A stretch of DNA of 7,226 nt from BPIH01 sp042408535 (GTDB taxonomy: Bacteria > Chloroflexota > Limnocylindria > Limnocylindrales > CSP1-4): the NCBI GenBank assembly GCA_042408535.1, contig JBHORA010000196.1, positions 1 through 7,226 on the forward strand, given 5' to 3'. This document shows, piece after piece, positions 5,915-7,226 of this stretch. The first letter of the stretch is position 1. Each line of letters begins with the position of its first letter. Made by a program: the position numbers and the translations under genes. The notes beneath the pieces were generated by a model. That model was not told the origin of the DNA. It saw only the letters and a program-made list of their open reading frames with translations, and did no database searches.

Positions 5915-7226
5915 GCTCGCCGAGCACCGTTGTCCCGCGGCCGCTCGAATCCGGGGGCAGCGGGGCTGACTCGAGGACCCGGCGGATGACGAGGGCCGCG
6001 GCGAGCCGAAGGAACCCCTCTCCCTCCAGGGGCCGGCCGAGGAGCTGCCGGGCGCGCTCGAGGCGGTAGACGACGGTTCGGGGGGCCAGCCCGAGGCGCC
6101 GTGCCGTCGCCCGCGCGTTCCCTCGGCAGGCGATGTAGGCGGCGAGGGTCTCGGCGAGGGCGGAGCCGGTTCGACGCCCGCCGGAGAGGGGACCGAGCTC
6201 GGCGACCACTGCCTCCCGTGCGAGGGCTTCGTCGGCGAGGATGAGTCGCTCGAGGGCGAGGGCGCCGGGGTCGAGGACGCGGCCCCAGAGGCCGAGCCGA
6301 ACGGCGACGCGGAGGGCGGCGACGGCCGTCCCCGCGGCCCGGGCCACGGCGATGATCCCTTCGGCCTCGCGGGCTCGGACGGCCACCCACTGCTGGCTGC
6401 CGGCGAACTCGCCGAGCGCTTCGACGAGCCGTGACCAGCGGGGCCATCGCGTTTCGGCGAGGACGACGAGGCGGCCGGCTCGCGTTCCGGCGATCGGCAG
6501 GAGCCCGGAGCGACGGGCGCCGGCGGCTTCGAGGACGTCGCCCCGAGCACCGGCCGGACGTGGGGGAAGGCTGCCGCCGACGGCGACGAGGAGGCGCCCC
6601 AGGTCGGGGTCCTCGTCGCCGAGCTCACGGCCGAGGTCGGCAACGAGGAGGTCGTAGGCAGCGTCGGGATCGAGGCCCAGGGCGAGCGCTCGCCGGGTGA
6701 TCCGGGCGGCGGCCTCGGCGTCGCCGGCGGGGAGATCGAGGATCTCGTCGAGGAGCTCCCGGCGTGCCGCCGCGGCACGGGCTGCTGCCTCGCGTTCGGC
6801 CTCGGCGTGGCCGGCAGCGATCGCCGCGGCCGCCGCGTCCCCGATCCGGAGGAGCACCCCGCCGAGGGCAGCGAGGGCGGGCCCGTCGGCGATGCCCCCA
6901 TGGACGGCCGCCTCCCAGATGACCCAACCTGCCGAGAGAACCCGGTCGAGGGGCTTGGCGACGGGTTCGCCGCGGCGGGCTGCGGCTGCTCCCGCCTCCC
7001 GGAGCGGTTCGAGGGCTGCGGCGTCGACGACACCGTCGGCTCGGAGGCGGTCCACGATCCAGTCGAGAGATGCCTCGACGAGGCGCCGTTCCTCGGCCTC
7101 GTCGAGGGCAACGAGGGTTGTGTCGGCCGGTCGGCGACTCGTTCGTGCAGCACCGGGGGCCCGCTCCGGTGCCGCGGCGGGGGCCCGCTCCGGTGCCGCG
7201 GCGGGGGCCTCCGGTGCCGCGGCGGG
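5841..7226 (-). CDS. PucR/CdaR-type helix-turn-helix transcriptional regulator; 5' end cut by window
   Basis: Predicted DNA-binding regulator. The frame is open from the right edge to TAG at 5841-5843 (461 codons). The first possible in-frame start, GTG at 7055, lacks a Shine-Dalgarno and lies inside helical sequence (DEAEERRLVEASLDWIVDRL), so the true start is probably outside. In reading order: an Ala/Pro-rich repeat segment, a helical domain (about 7100-6720) with KPLDRVLSAGWVIWEA resembling the N-terminal domain of RsbRD-like PucR proteins, a middle region (about 6660-6170) resembling the degenerate GGDEF-like domain of this family, then the C-terminal PucR HTH (about 6164-5990) with LAETLAAYIACRGNARATAR and RTVVYRLERARQLLGR. 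A tail of about 40 residues rich in Pro, Ser, Thr and Arg follows, its last part encoded by the 18-bp repeat. The HTH call is strong and the sensor-domain calls moderate. No ligand can be inferred. It is convergent with the glucan genes, so a link to them is unproven. Confidence 0.85.
   Translation of the reverse strand, partial: PAAAPEAPAAAPERAPAAAPERAPGAARTSRRPADTTLVALDEAEERRLVEASLDWIVDRLRADGVVDAAALEPLREAGAAAARRGEPVAKPLDRVLSAGWVIWEAAVHGGIADGPALAALGGVLLRIGDAAAAAIAAGHAEAEREAAARAAAARRELLDEILDLPAGDAEAAARITRRALALGLDPDAAYDLLVADLGRELGDEDPDLGRLLVAVGGSLPPRPAGARGDVLEAAGARRSGLLPIAGTRAGRLVVLAETRWPRWSRLVEALGEFAGSQQWVAVRAREAEGIIAVARAAGTAVAALRVAVRLGLWGRVLDPGALALERLILADEALAREAVVAELGPLSGGRRTGSALAETLAAYIACRGNARATARRLGLAPRTVVYRLERARQLLGRPLEGEGFLRLAAALVIRRVLESAPLPPDSSGRGTTVLGEPPMKATRRPGSTQPPGTTRSPRSG
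7155..7226 (-). repeat. 24-bp in-frame tandem repeat encoding an Ala/Pro/Glu/Arg segment of the regulator
   Basis: Three head-to-tail copies begin at 7155, 7179 and 7203, each with GGGGG followed by a block containing CTCCGGTGCCGCGGC. The first two are identical over 24 bases. The third lacks exactly three bases (one Arg codon) and meets the window edge, so more copies may follow. On the minus strand they read as APAAAPER-like octapeptides. Keeping the reading frame despite the length change supports translation. This is probably a flexible, low-complexity N-terminal extension or linker. Confidence 0.8.

Noticed and set aside
7053..7055. GTG at 7055 as the start of the regulator
   Set aside because: There is no Shine-Dalgarno in front and helix-like coding sequence continues upstream. 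It is kept only as a fallback start.
5906..7153. 415-residue minus-strand open frame starting with ATG at 7153
   Set aside because: It is Ser/Pro-rich with no family motif and overlaps the frame that encodes the PucR HTH, so the HTH frame is the real one.
1..7226. tRNA, rRNA, riboswitch or a defence/phage-type system
   Set aside because: Almost all of the window is explained by four protein genes, the only intergenic gaps are 6 and 56 bases, and none of the genes carries motifs of such systems.

Overview
This is a very GC-rich bacterial stretch (roughly 70% G+C by eye, with almost every third codon position G or C). It holds four protein genes and almost no spare DNA. Three plus-strand genes form a tight alpha-glucan (glycogen/maltodextrin) module. 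A fourth gene runs toward them on the minus strand and encodes a PucR/CdaR-type transcriptional regulator. Both outer genes are cut by the window edges.

Layout: (1) positions 2-2188, an alpha-glucan phosphorylase of the DUF3417-containing GT35 type, missing only a short N-terminal piece. (2) 2195-4378, a GH57 4-alpha-glucanotransferase/alpha-amylase of the Thermococcus litoralis type with complete catalytic and C-terminal domains, starting 6 bases after the first gene. (3) 4378-5784, a second GH57 protein of the DUF3536-associated group, whose ATG overlaps the previous stop by one base; it looks much shorter than its relatives. (4) 5771-5914, a degenerate 18-bp tandem repeat with a 54-bp higher-order period, covering the 3' ends of both convergent genes. 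(5) 5841 to the right edge, minus strand, the regulator, whose N-terminal part in the window is an in-frame 24-bp tandem repeat encoding an Ala/Pro-rich segment.

The three enzymes plausibly work together. The glucanotransferase would rearrange alpha-1,4-glucan chains, the phosphorylase would release glucose-1-phosphate from non-reducing ends, and the DUF3536 GH57 protein would act on a related but unknown alpha-glucan substrate. The spacing and overlap suggest one co-translated transcript. Nothing in the sequence shows that the regulator controls these genes, because its promoter lies outside the window and it is convergent rather than divergent.

The gene set and base composition would fit a high-GC Chloroflexota-like or actinobacterial lineage. 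That is an inference with low confidence. I found no RNA gene, insertion sequence, CRISPR array or phage-like gene. I do not see a wholly new system. The points most worth a second look are the short DUF3536 protein, the minisatellite shared by the two convergent gene ends, and the repeat-bearing ends of the regulator.
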